Shown here: in pieces, positions 1 to 6,659 of the stretch
How positions within the stretch are numbered: position 1 is the first letter of the stretch
Layout of the letters: each line of letters starts with the position of its first letter
Assembly: GCA_030833685.1 (NCBI GenBank)
Contig: JAURGS010000094.1
Span: 1 to 9,037, forward strand
Source of the DNA: Rhodoferax sp.
GTDB lineage: Bacteria > Pseudomonadota > Gammaproteobacteria > Burkholderiales > Burkholderiaceae_C
Reading direction: 5' to 3'
Length of the DNA stretch: 9,037 nt
Program-made: the position numbers and the translations under genes
Notes under the pieces: generated by a model
Database searches by the model: none
What the model was told of the DNA's origin: nothing
What the model saw: the letters and a program-made list of their open reading frames with translations, nothing else

Positions 1-490
1 CAGCAATGGCCGCCGCCTGCGCCATGCGTTTACCCCCGGCAGCACCCACGCTTACAAAAATCGCTTTTTGAGACAAAGCCCAGTGCGCCATAGCAACTTT
101 GGCGGGCAACTGATCACAGGCATCGATGAGCGCGTCAAAGGGTTCTGAAAGCAGGCCTGGCCAGTTGTCTGCGCTGACGAAATCATCAACACAGGTGAGG
201 CGACACTGTGGAAAGAACGCATGGATTCGCTGCCGCATGGCCAAGACCTTGGCCATGCCAAGGGTGTTGTCCACGGCATGAATCTGTCGATTGATGTTCG
301 ACTCTGCAACATGGTCTAGGTCAACCAGGGTCAGATGACCCACGCCACTTCTGGCCAGAGCCTCGGCTGCCCAGGAACCAACACCACCAACCCCCACAAC
401 AACCACATGAGCGTCGGCAATTTGCTTTGCGCCATCAAGTCCGAACAGTCGGCTGATGCCAGCAAATCGGCGGTCTTCAGGCTGTGCCAC
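1..490 (-). CDS. tcdA: tRNA threonylcarbamoyladenosine dehydratase TcdA (CsdL/YgdL), C-terminal part cut by window edge
   Basis: This is an E1-like (ThiF/MoeB superfamily) enzyme that uses ATP to dehydrate and cyclise t6A37 to ct6A in ANN-decoding tRNAs in the cytoplasm. My translation gives 163 visible residues. They contain the family N-terminal RRFAGISRLFG (7-17), the nucleotide-binding loop GVGGVGSWAAEALARSGVG (33-51), the acidic pair in LVDLD (55-59), SNINRQIH (64-71) and FDALIDACD (118-126). The known E. coli protein has about 268 residues, so roughly the last 100 lie outside the window. I chose the GTG at 490-488 because no in-frame ATG precedes the conserved N-terminus, the frame is closed by a stop inside the end of cpoB, and TAAGG lies 9 nt upstream. 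It sits 19 nt after cpoB and is probably cotranscribed with it. The identity is secure from motifs; the exact start is less so. Confidence 0.93.
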   Translation of the reverse strand, partial: MAQPEDRRFAGISRLFGLDGAKQIADAHVVVVGVGGVGSWAAEALARSGVGHLTLVDLDHVAESNINRQIHAVDNTLGMAKVLAMRQRIHAFFPQCRLTCVDDFVSADNWPGLLSEPFDALIDACDQLPAKVAMAHWALSQKAIFVSVGAAGGKRMAQAAAIA

Positions 491-509
491 GCGGCCAGAC
501 CTTAGGCGT

Positions 510-1319
510 TCAATTCAGAGCAGCTAAGCGCTCGGTAGCAGCCTTGGCCGCCTCGGAGCCTGGGTAAACCCGAATTAACTCCTCCAGCGTGCCTCGAGCG
601 GCTTTGGTGTCTTTGAGTTCAAGCTGGCAATTGGCCACCGACAACAAGGCCTCAGGCGCACGAAGGTGCTGGGGATCCTTGGCCAAGAGCAGCCGGAAAT
701 TGCTGATGGCATTGGGGTAGTCGCGCAATGCATACTGCGCATTACCCAGCCAAAACAGACCAGAGGTCGAATACGGACTGGCCGGATAGCGATTGATAAA
801 TGCCACAAAATAGGTTTGCGCGTTAGGGAAATCTCCCTTGCGAAAGGTATCCAGTGCGAGCTCAAAATCGCGCTTCTCGCCTGGCATAGCCGTGAACTCC
901 ATGCCGTCAACGGCTACTTTCATGGGCTCGAGTTTTGCCAAACGCTCCATCAAGGCCTGCGCCTCGTCTTTTTGCTGGCGTTGCAAATCAGAGACCAGAC
1001 GAGCCAGCTCTTCATAAGTCCCCTGCAGCCTGGCCAAATCGGTGCGAAGCAACTCATTTTGACGCTGTAAATCGAGCAGGCTGCGACCAAAAGTCGCCAC
1101 TTCGTCGCCAATCTGCTCTTTGCTGACCTTGGCGTTTCGCTCGGCATTTCGCTCGGCGTCGGCTCGCGCCTCGCGCAACTCAGACCTCAAGGTTTCAATG
1201 CGCTGGCGCAGCTCCACAATGGCAGCACGCGCTTCATCATCCGAAAAAAGTGCCCCTTGCGCGGTACCAGCCGCCATCAACAGCGCTAAAACGCCAACAC
1301 GAATACCTCGCAAACGCAT
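510..1319 (-). CDS. cpoB: Tol-Pal system protein CpoB (YbgF), periplasmic coiled-coil/TPR protein
   Basis: CpoB is a periplasmic partner of the Tol-Pal system. In E. coli it binds TolA and PBP1B and coordinates outer-membrane constriction with peptidoglycan synthesis. The predicted 269-residue protein starts with a signal peptide (MRLRGIRVGVLALLMAAG, likely cut near AQG-A). A heptad-like, charged coiled coil (about 30-120) follows, with an ERNAERNA duplication. The C-terminus holds about three tetratricopeptide repeats (about 145-265), with FELALDTFRKGDFPNA, GLFWLGNAQYALRDYPNA and LLSVANCQLELKDTKAA. The length is close to the family's usual 260-ish residues. I prefer the ATG at 1319-1317 because AGAAGG lies 3 nt upstream. 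An in-frame GTG at 1331-1329 would overlap the pal stop as GTGA but has no ribosome binding site. Its place directly after pal is the standard order. Confidence 0.93.
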   Translation of the reverse strand: MRLRGIRVGVLALLMAAGTAQGALFSDDEARAAIVELRQRIETLRSELREARADAERNAERNAKVSKEQIGDEVATFGRSLLDLQRQNELLRTDLARLQGTYEELARLVSDLQRQQKDEAQALMERLAKLEPMKVAVDGMEFTAMPGEKRDFELALDTFRKGDFPNAQTYFVAFINRYPASPYSTSGLFWLGNAQYALRDYPNAISNFRLLLAKDPQHLRAPEALLSVANCQLELKDTKAARGTLEELIRVYPGSEAAKAATERLAALN

Positions 1320-1322
1320 GGG

Positions 1323-1328
1323 CCTTCT
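1323..1328 (-). promoter_or_regulatory. ribosome binding site supporting the cpoB ATG start
   Basis: The minus strand reads AGAAGG here, 3 nt before the ATG at 1319. The spacing is short but usable. The alternative GTG start at 1331 would lie upstream of this motif and has nothing comparable before it, so the motif argues for the shorter CpoB. It overlaps the last base of the pal stop codon, so pal and cpoB are effectively contiguous. Confidence 0.5.
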
Positions 1329-1900
1329 CACTGGTAGCGAATTTCTGCACGGCGGTTCTTAGCGTAGGCCGCCTCATCGCTGCCCATGACCGCTGGCTTT
1401 TCTTTGCCAAAGCTGACCGATTCCATCTGTGCCTTTTGAACACCCAAGATCACCAAGGCATCGCGAACGGCATCAGCGCGTTTCTGACCCAAAGCCAGGT
1501 TGTATTCACGCCCACCCGACTCATCGGTATGCCCTTCAATGGCGACTTTACTCTCAGGCTTGGCCCTCAACATACGGGCGTGGTTGGACAGCAGTGTTTG
1601 AAACTCAGGCTTGATGACGTAACTGTCGTAGTCAAAATAGACGGTGCGGGCCTCTGCGGGCATCGCGGCCTGGTTTCCCGCGTTGTTTTTATTCAAGTCC
1701 ACGGCGGCGACGGCGCTGTTACCAACACCTTTGCCGCCAGCGCTAGGGACGGTCGCAGCTGCATTAGCGCCAGAAGCACCAGGGGTCACTGTAGTCGCTT
1801 TGGCGTCACTGACAGGCACATCATTCAGAGGAACGTTTGTGCCACAACCGACCAAAGCAACCAAGAGGCTTAATGCCAGCCAATTTTTCATCATTTTCAT
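1328..1900 (-). CDS. pal: peptidoglycan-associated outer-membrane lipoprotein Pal
   Basis: Pal anchors the outer membrane to peptidoglycan and is handed between TolB and the cell wall during division. The 190-residue product starts with a lipoprotein signal, MKMMKNWLALSLLVALVGC, with lipobox LVGC and lipidated Cys19. A flexible linker rich in Ala, Gly, Asn and Val follows (about 20-80). The C-terminal OmpA-like peptidoglycan-binding domain shows TVYFDYDSYVIKPEF, VAIEGHTDESGGREYN, LALGQKRADAVRDAL and KNRRAEIRY, which are hallmark motifs of the family. The frame stays open up to 1960, but that longer version would run into tolB and put 20 non-signal residues before the lipoprotein signal, so I reject it. 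ATG 1900 (Met1) and ATG 1894 (Met3) are both compatible with the strong GAGGAG. It lies 16 nt after tolB in the same operon. Confidence 0.96.
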   Translation of the reverse strand: MKMMKNWLALSLLVALVGCGTNVPLNDVPVSDAKATTVTPGASGANAAATVPSAGGKGVGNSAVAAVDLNKNNAGNQAAMPAEARTVYFDYDSYVIKPEFQTLLSNHARMLRAKPESKVAIEGHTDESGGREYNLALGQKRADAVRDALVILGVQKAQMESVSFGKEKPAVMGSDEAAYAKNRRAEIRYQ

Positions 1901-1903
1901 TGT

Positions 1904-1909
1904 CTCCTC
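1904..1909 (-). promoter_or_regulatory. strong ribosome binding site of pal
   Basis: The minus strand reads GAGGAG within the 16-nt gap between the tolB stop and pal. It is 3 nt from the ATG at 1900 and 9 nt from the ATG at 1894, so either methionine could be used. It is the best Shine-Dalgarno match in the window, in keeping with Pal being an abundant lipoprotein (the abundance is known for the family, not visible here). Confidence 0.7.
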
Positions 1910-1916
1910 GACTTGT

Positions 1917-3191
1917 TTAATTGAAGAATGGGCCCCAGTCAGGCTCTCGAACGTCGCCACTTTGACCGCCCAGGCGCGCTTTCACCCGCCCGTCCAGCGT
2001 TGCCGTCATCAATGCCTGAACACCTTGCTGACGCGTAGCATACACAATGAGTTTGCTGTTCGGCGCAAAACTCGGGCTCTCGTCCGCATTCGACTCGGTG
2101 ATGGATCGTACCGTGCCGCCAGCCAAGTCCATCACCTGCAAACGAAACACGCCATCAATTCGAGCGATATAGGCCAGCCAACGCCCGTCTGGGCTTAGTG
2201 CAGGTGAGATGCTGTACGCGCTGTTAAAGGTGACCCGCTCCAAGCCCTGGCCGTCGGTCTTCATACGGTAAATCTGAGGAGAGCCCCCACGATCGCTCAC
2301 AAAATAAATATGCTTGCCATCCGCTGAATAAATAGGCTCGGTGTCAATGCCTCTGGATTGGGTCAGACGTACCGCATCGCCCCCACCTGAAGGCAGCACA
2401 AAAAGCTGCGAGCCACCCTCACGGCTCAGCGTAACAGCGAGAAACCTGCCGTCGGGTGACCACGCTGGGGCGCTGTTGGACCCTTTAAAGTTGGCAATCA
2501 AGCGCCGCTTGCCAGTACTGACGCTATGGACATACACCACAGGTTTTCGCGACTCAAAAGACACGTAGGCCAACTGGTTGCCGTCGGGTGACCACGCTGG
2601 AGAGATGATTGGCTCTGGACTACTCAAAGCGGACTGGGCGTTTTCGCCATCGGCATCGGCCACCCACAACTGAAAACGCGAGCCGTTTTTGGTGACATAG
2701 GCGATGCGCGTGGAGAAGGCCCCTTTGTCGCCAGTCAGCTTTTCGTAGATGTAATCCGCGGCCCGGTGCGCCGCCAAGCGCAAGTCGCCAGGCGCAACCG
2801 CAAAGCTTTGCCCGCCAAAGTCCTGGCCTTTGACCACATCCCAAACTCTGAAGCGAACATCGAACCGGCCATCTGCCAGCTTGGTCACGCTACCGGTAAC
2901 CAGGGAATCGGCACCTGCCTGGCGAAAAATACTGAGGTCAGGCAAGGAGCGCTCGTCCAGTCTGGAAGCACCCGCATTGATGCCACGAAACTGCCCACTG
3001 CGCTCCAAGTCGGCCAAAATAATGGCAGAAAGCCGCTGCGGCGTCTGGTCCTCGCCCTGAAAGGCCGAGACGCTGATTGGCAACTGAGTCAGGCCTACGC
3101 CAGAAACCTCAACCCGAAATTGCGCGTGCGCGCCAAAGCCCGTGAGACACAGCAACAAAAAAGTAAGTGCACGGAAAAATGTCAACATCAT
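1917..3191 (-). CDS. tolB: Tol-Pal system periplasmic beta-propeller protein TolB
   Basis: TolB is the periplasmic protein that links TolA in the inner membrane to Pal in the outer membrane. The 424-residue product (E. coli has 430) begins with a Sec signal peptide, MMLTFFRALTFLLLCLTG, with likely cleavage AHA-Q after residue 23. The N-terminal alpha/beta domain follows (about 25-150, including AIILADLERSGQFRGI). The C-terminal domain has six beta-propeller blades recognisable by repeated motifs: RIAYVTKNG, SPAWSPDGNQLAY, APAWSPDGRFLAV, EPIYSADGKHIYF, SPALSPDGRWLAY and SPSFAPNSKLIVY. I chose ATG 3191 since it gives a proper signal peptide. The upstream AGAGGA (3209-3204) is 12 nt away, which is long, and an in-frame CTG at 3194 would sit better. 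Longer in-frame starts up to 3233 would run through the leader hairpin and are unlikely. Confidence 0.96.
   Translation of the reverse strand: MMLTFFRALTFLLLCLTGFGAHAQFRVEVSGVGLTQLPISVSAFQGEDQTPQRLSAIILADLERSGQFRGINAGASRLDERSLPDLSIFRQAGADSLVTGSVTKLADGRFDVRFRVWDVVKGQDFGGQSFAVAPGDLRLAAHRAADYIYEKLTGDKGAFSTRIAYVTKNGSRFQLWVADADGENAQSALSSPEPIISPAWSPDGNQLAYVSFESRKPVVYVHSVSTGKRRLIANFKGSNSAPAWSPDGRFLAVTLSREGGSQLFVLPSGGGDAVRLTQSRGIDTEPIYSADGKHIYFVSDRGGSPQIYRMKTDGQGLERVTFNSAYSISPALSPDGRWLAYIARIDGVFRLQVMDLAGGTVRSITESNADESPSFAPNSKLIVYATRQQGVQALMTATLDGRVKARLGGQSGDVREPDWGPFFN
2447..2600. repeat. 22-bp exact direct repeat inside tolB (propeller-blade copies)
   Basis: The same 22 bases occur at 2447-2468 and 2579-2600, 132 bp apart, which equals 44 codons or one propeller blade. 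On the coding strand both encode the Trp-Ser-Pro-Asp-Gly turn of neighbouring blades. The periodicity reflects internal duplication of blades in the protein and is not a mobile or regulatory repeat. Confidence 0.8.
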
Positions 3192-3213
3192 CAGCGCAAA
3201 CGATCCTCTACAT

Positions 3214-3240
3214 AAAAAGGGCAAGGCAGGCAACTTGCCC
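3214..3240 (-). terminator. terminator-like hairpin in the tolB leader
   Basis: Read on the minus strand, GGGCAAG (3240-3234) pairs perfectly with CTTGCCC (3225-3219) across an 8-nt loop and is followed at once by five T (3218-3214). This is the form of a factor-independent terminator, in the tolB direction only, since the plus strand has no T-run after the stem. It ends 22 nt before the tolB ATG. No minus-strand gene lies upstream of it in the window, so it is either an attenuator in the tolB leader or a block against antisense transcription coming from the msbA region. Function is inferred. Confidence 0.45.
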
Positions 3241-3257
3241 GCGGGAGCCGAGCCTCG

Positions 3258-3263
3258 ATTATC
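3258..3263 (-). promoter_or_regulatory. possible -10 element for tolB
   Basis: The minus strand reads GATAAT, five of six matches to TATAAT, about 70 nt upstream of the tolB ATG. The sequence 17-18 nt further upstream does not resemble TTGACA, so a standard sigma-70 promoter is only weakly supported. If it is used, the transcript would begin near 3251 and include the whole terminator-like hairpin. Confidence 0.25.
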
Positions 3264-3358
3264 GCCGCTAAAAAATACCGCCTATTCGCCTCTGAGGCAC
3301 TTAGGCTCGATCAACGACAATAGTGCTCCAACCTTGGCTTGCCGATCGTATTCTGCGA

Positions 3359-5149
3359 ATGACCGCTACAGCGTCTCCCGATCTCCACTTACAGCCGCCT
3401 GCACTGTCGATTGCGCGCAGAATTTTCCGGCTGCTGCCTTATTTTGGACGCCTTAGGGGCACCTGGCTGGCCGTTGTGATCGCCACCGTGGTGGGGGCGG
3501 CCACAGAGCCGATGATCCCCGCGCTGCTCCAACCACTGCTGGACCGGGGTTTTGCGCAAGGGCAGTTACCCGTCTGGACCATTCCGGCGGCCCTCCTGCT
3601 CTTGTTTGGTGTGCGTGGTTTGGCTGGCTACCTCGCCCAAGTAGGCCTGGCGCGCATCACACACGACGGTCTCATGCGCCTGCGCCAGGCGATGTTCGAG
3701 CGCGTTCTCAGGGCTGAGATGGAAATTTTTGCCAATCAGACCTCAAGCTCACTGTCTAACACTGTGGTCTACGAGGTCCAAAACGGTGCACAAATGCTGG
3801 TATCAGCCATCCTGAGCCTAACCCGCAACACCCTGACCACACTGGCGCTCACCGGCTACTTGTTTTACCTGAACTGGAAGCTCACGCTGATTGTTGCGGC
3901 GATGTTTCCAGCGGTTGCCTGGGTGATGCGTGTGTTGAGCAGGCGACTGCACCATCTGGCTCGCGCTAACCAGACGGCCACAGATGAGCTGGCCTACGTT
4001 GTTGAAGAGAACGTGCTCGCGCATCGCGACGTTCGGCTCTACGGTGCGCAAGACAGCCAATCTGGCCGCTTTGCAGGCCTCAGCCAGAGCTTAAGACGCC
4101 TGGCCATGAAATCAACCGCAGCTGGCTCTGCCATAACCCCGCTAACCCAGATGCTCGCTGCCGTGGCTTTGTCTGCGGTGATTTCAGTGGCGCTGGCGCA
4201 AAGTGCGCAAGGTGGAACCACCGTCGGCGGCTTTGTTGCCTTTGTCACCGCCATGCTGATGCTCCTGGCGCCCATCCGGGCGTTGGCTGATGTCGCCAAC
4301 CCGATCACGCGCGGCCTGGTTGCACTGGAGCGTGCTCTGAACCTGATTGAAAACACGCAGCAGGAGTCGGGCGGTAACTTTCGCGCGCAACGCGCCACCG
4401 GGCATATCGCCCTGCGCAACCTTCGCGTGCGTTACCCCAATTCGGCACAAGCCGCATTGGAGGTTGAACGGCTCGATATTGCGGCTGGCGAAACCGTTGC
4501 GCTCGTCGGCGCGTCTGGCTCTGGCAAGACGACACTGGTCAATGCCTTGATGCGTTTTGTCAGTGCGCAAGAGGGCACCATAGCGCTTGACGGCCACAAC
4601 ATTGAAAGCTGGGATCTGCCTGCCTTACGTGCTCAGTTCGCATTGGTCAGTCAGCATGTGATCATGCTCAACGCCAGCATCGCAGCCAACATTGCGCTGG
4701 GCCAAACACCTGATCGGGCCCGCGTTATGCAAGCCCTGCAAGCCGCCGATCTGGATGAATTTGTCAACAAACTGGCCCAAGGCGTCGACACGGTGGTTGG
4801 GCACAACGCGCTGGAGCTTTCCGGCGGCCAGCGCCAGCGCCTGGCGATAGCGCGCGCTGTCTACAAGGACGCGCCCATTCTGATTCTGGATGAAGCCACC
4901 TCGGCGCTGGACACGGAATCCGAGCGCGCTGTACAGGGTGCGCTGGCTAAATTGATGCTGGGGCGCACCACGCTGGTCATTGCGCACCGGCTCTCAACCG
5001 TTCACCACGCGGATCGCATCCTGGTGCTCGATCGCGGCAAGGTCATTGAGTCTGGCCAGCACGCTGACCTGATTGTCCTACACGGGGCTTACGCCAAGCT
5101 GTACCGCCTTGGTCTGCCTGACACGCCAATCGACGCCACGCCACTTTGA
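3359..5149 (+). CDS. msbA: lipid A / LPS ABC exporter MsbA (fused permease and ATPase)
   Basis: MsbA is a homodimeric inner-membrane flippase that moves lipid A-core from the inner to the outer leaflet using ATP. The 596-residue product (E. coli has 582) has six membrane segments in the first 330 residues, such as WLAVVIATVVGAATEPMIPA near the start and GGFVAFVTAMLMLLAPI as the sixth. The ATPase domain follows: Walker A GASGSGKTT (384-392), Q-loop Gln432, signature LSGGQRQR (487-494), Walker B ILILDEATSALD (Asp511, Glu512) and H-loop His543. All catalytic residues are present. The conserved VRLYGAQDSQSGRF and MKSTAAGSAITPLTQ stretches fit MsbA better than drug exporters. I chose ATG 3359; a GTG at 3323 would add 12 residues, and neither has a clear ribosome binding site. 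It diverges from tolB and converges on rng. Confidence 0.88.
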   Translation: MTATASPDLHLQPPALSIARRIFRLLPYFGRLRGTWLAVVIATVVGAATEPMIPALLQPLLDRGFAQGQLPVWTIPAALLLLFGVRGLAGYLAQVGLARITHDGLMRLRQAMFERVLRAEMEIFANQTSSSLSNTVVYEVQNGAQMLVSAILSLTRNTLTTLALTGYLFYLNWKLTLIVAAMFPAVAWVMRVLSRRLHHLARANQTATDELAYVVEENVLAHRDVRLYGAQDSQSGRFAGLSQSLRRLAMKSTAAGSAITPLTQMLAAVALSAVISVALAQSAQGGTTVGGFVAFVTAMLMLLAPIRALADVANPITRGLVALERALNLIENTQQESGGNFRAQRATGHIALRNLRVRYPNSAQAALEVERLDIAAGETVALVGASGSGKTTLVNALMRFVSAQEGTIALDGHNIESWDLPALRAQFALVSQHVIMLNASIAANIALGQTPDRARVMQALQAADLDEFVNKLAQGVDTVVGHNALELSGGQRQRLAIARAVYKDAPILILDEATSALDTESERAVQGALAKLMLGRTTLVIAHRLSTVHHADRILVLDRGKVIESGQHADLIVLHGAYAKLYRLGLPDTPIDATPL

Positions 5150-5154
5150 GGCGA

Positions 5155-6633
5155 TCACTCGCGCGCAACGATTTCGAAACTCGCTCTGGCCACCCCGCTT
5201 TCGCTGTAAAGCGTCACCGGTGTGGCGATCTGAGCCAACACATCGCTGAGGTGTCCGGCCTCTTCGCCACGCAGGAGCTCAATCACATCCGGACACGCAA
5301 GCACCCGAAATTCACGCGCTCGCAGTTTTGCCGCCTGGCGTGCGATCTCTCGCAAAATGTCATAAGCCACGCTGCGCGCGCTTTTCAGGGTGCCCTGCCC
5401 CTCACAGGTTGGGCACGGCTCACACAGCAGGTGTGCCAGGGACTCGCGTGTGCGCTTGCGCGTGAGCTCCAGCAACCCAAGCTGAGAATAGTCACCACAC
5501 ATGGTCCTGACGGAGTCCCGCGCCAGCAGACGACGCATTTCTGACAAAACCGATTGACGATGTTCGTCTTTAGCCATGTCAATAAAGTCAACCAGAATGA
5601 TCCCGCCGAGGTTGCGCAAGCGCAGTTGCCGCGCAATCGCTTTGGCAGCCTCCAGATTGGTTTTAAAAACCGTTTCTTCGAAATCCCGAACACCGATGAA
5701 ACCACCGGTATTCACATCGACCGTGGCCATGGCTTCGGTCTGGTCAATCACCAAGTAGCCGCCACAGGCCAAGTCAACGCGCCGCGCCAGCGCCTTGGCG
5801 ATCTCGGCCTCGACAGCGTGCAGTTCAAATAGAGATACCTGACCTTCGTACAGCTTCAGGCGAGCAGCTGCACCCGGCATCAGGACGCTTGCAAACTGAC
5901 TCAAAGATTCGTATTGCGCCACAGCGTCGATCCAGATGGTGCCTGTAGACGCGCGGACCAGGTCACGCAAAACCCTTTGCGACAGGCTTAATTCTTGGTG
6001 CACAAGGCTTGCTGCTGGCAGCTGAAGTGAGCGCGCCTGAATTTGCTTCCAGACTCGACGCAGGTATGCAATATCCTCCGCTAACGCGTCATCAGCAGCA
6101 TCTTCGGCGTTGGTACGCAGGATAAAACCACCGCCCTCGGGTTGAGCAAGGCCTTGCATCCGCTGGCGCAAGGACTCCCGCTGCTGCGCATCGATTTTTT
6201 GAGACACCCCAATATGGTCGTCCTGGGGCAAAAAAACCAACAGGCGCCCGGCAATGCTGATCTGCGTGGTCAGGCGCGCCCCTTTGCTGCCAAGCGGGTC
6301 TTTGATGGCCTGCACCAGAAGACTTTGCCCCTCAAAGACCTGTTTTTCGATCGGTACAGCCGGCGCTTGCGCCCGCGCCATCGAGATGGTCTCACCCAGG
6401 GGTGGGCGCCTCCAGACATCAGCAACGTGCAAAAAAGCGGCTTTGTCCAGGCCAATGTCGACAAACGCCGACTGCATGCCAGGCAAAACCCGCGTCACCT
6501 TGCCCAGGTAGACATTACCAACCAGGCTTTGAACGTTTGTGCGCTCGATATGCAACTCCTGCACCACGCCCGCCTCGACCACGGCCACGCGCGTCTCGTG
6601 CGCAGCCCAATTGATCAAAATATCTTCCTGCAT
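5155..6633 (-). CDS. rng: ribonuclease G
   Basis: RNase G is a cytoplasmic endoribonuclease of the RNase E/G family. It matures the 5' end of 16S rRNA and cleaves some mRNAs. The 492-residue product (E. coli has 489) starts MQEDILINW, typical of the family, with an S1 RNA-binding domain (about 35-130, LVGNVYLGKVTRVLPGMQSA). The DNase I-like catalytic core carries the metal-binding aspartates Asp306 (ATVDVNTGGF) and Asp349 (ILVDFIDM), 43 residues apart as in RNase E. The zinc-link motif CPTCEGQG has Cys407 and Cys410. The long C-terminal scaffold of RNase E is absent, which fixes the call as RNase G. ATG 6633 has only a weak GAG upstream. It begins 26 nt after the maf stop, and the maf-rng pairing also occurs in E. 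coli. Confidence 0.96.
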   Translation of the reverse strand: MQEDILINWAAHETRVAVVEAGVVQELHIERTNVQSLVGNVYLGKVTRVLPGMQSAFVDIGLDKAAFLHVADVWRRPPLGETISMARAQAPAVPIEKQVFEGQSLLVQAIKDPLGSKGARLTTQISIAGRLLVFLPQDDHIGVSQKIDAQQRESLRQRMQGLAQPEGGGFILRTNAEDAADDALAEDIAYLRRVWKQIQARSLQLPAASLVHQELSLSQRVLRDLVRASTGTIWIDAVAQYESLSQFASVLMPGAAARLKLYEGQVSLFELHAVEAEIAKALARRVDLACGGYLVIDQTEAMATVDVNTGGFIGVRDFEETVFKTNLEAAKAIARQLRLRNLGGIILVDFIDMAKDEHRQSVLSEMRRLLARDSVRTMCGDYSQLGLLELTRKRTRESLAHLLCEPCPTCEGQGTLKSARSVAYDILREIARQAAKLRAREFRVLACPDVIELLRGEEAGHLSDVLAQIATPVTLYSESGVARASFEIVARE

Positions 6634-6659
6634 TGGAGCAACTCAGGCCATCGAATGAA

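Larger units (their letters stand above)
3192..3358. promoter_or_regulatory. divergent tolB / msbA intergenic region
   Basis: These 167 bp separate the divergent start codons of tolB (minus) and msbA (plus), so promoters for both should lie here or extend into the neighbouring coding ends. On the tolB side I see a terminator-like hairpin (3240-3214) and a possible -10 GATAAT (3263-3258). On the msbA side the only candidate -10 is a weak GACAAT (3316-3321) without a good -35. Two short perfect palindromes also occur: CCCGCGGG (3238-3245) and GCCTC-T-GAGGC (3288-3298). No small ORF with a ribosome binding site is visible. Confidence 0.6.

Noticed and set aside
1901..1960. Longer Pal start at 1960
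   Set aside because: It would overlap tolB and place 20 extra residues in front of a perfect lipoprotein signal and behind the strong GAGGAG site.
1250..2198. Plus-strand open frames of about 200 codons opposite pal and the end of tolB (1250-1873 and 1644-2198)
   Set aside because: They lie antisense to clearly recognised genes, have no recognisable domain or ribosome binding site, and follow from codon bias on the real strand.
3145..3150. Cys15 in the TolB signal peptide as a lipoprotein site
   Set aside because: The residues before it are LLL, without a small residue at -1, and a good signal peptidase I site (AHA-Q) follows, so TolB is a soluble periplasmic protein.
3208..3213. Start-stop element ATGTAG in the tolB leader
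   Set aside because: It has no Shine-Dalgarno sequence and directly follows the hairpin T-run, so it is probably chance.
4039..4597. Minus-strand open frames inside msbA (4039-4419, 4184-4597)
   Set aside because: They are fully antisense to the conserved MsbA membrane and ATPase domains and show no family features.
5196..5213. Inverted repeat CGCTTT / AAAGCG after the msbA stop as a terminator
   Set aside because: The stem is only 6 bp with moderate GC, has no T-run on either strand, and lies in the rng coding sequence.
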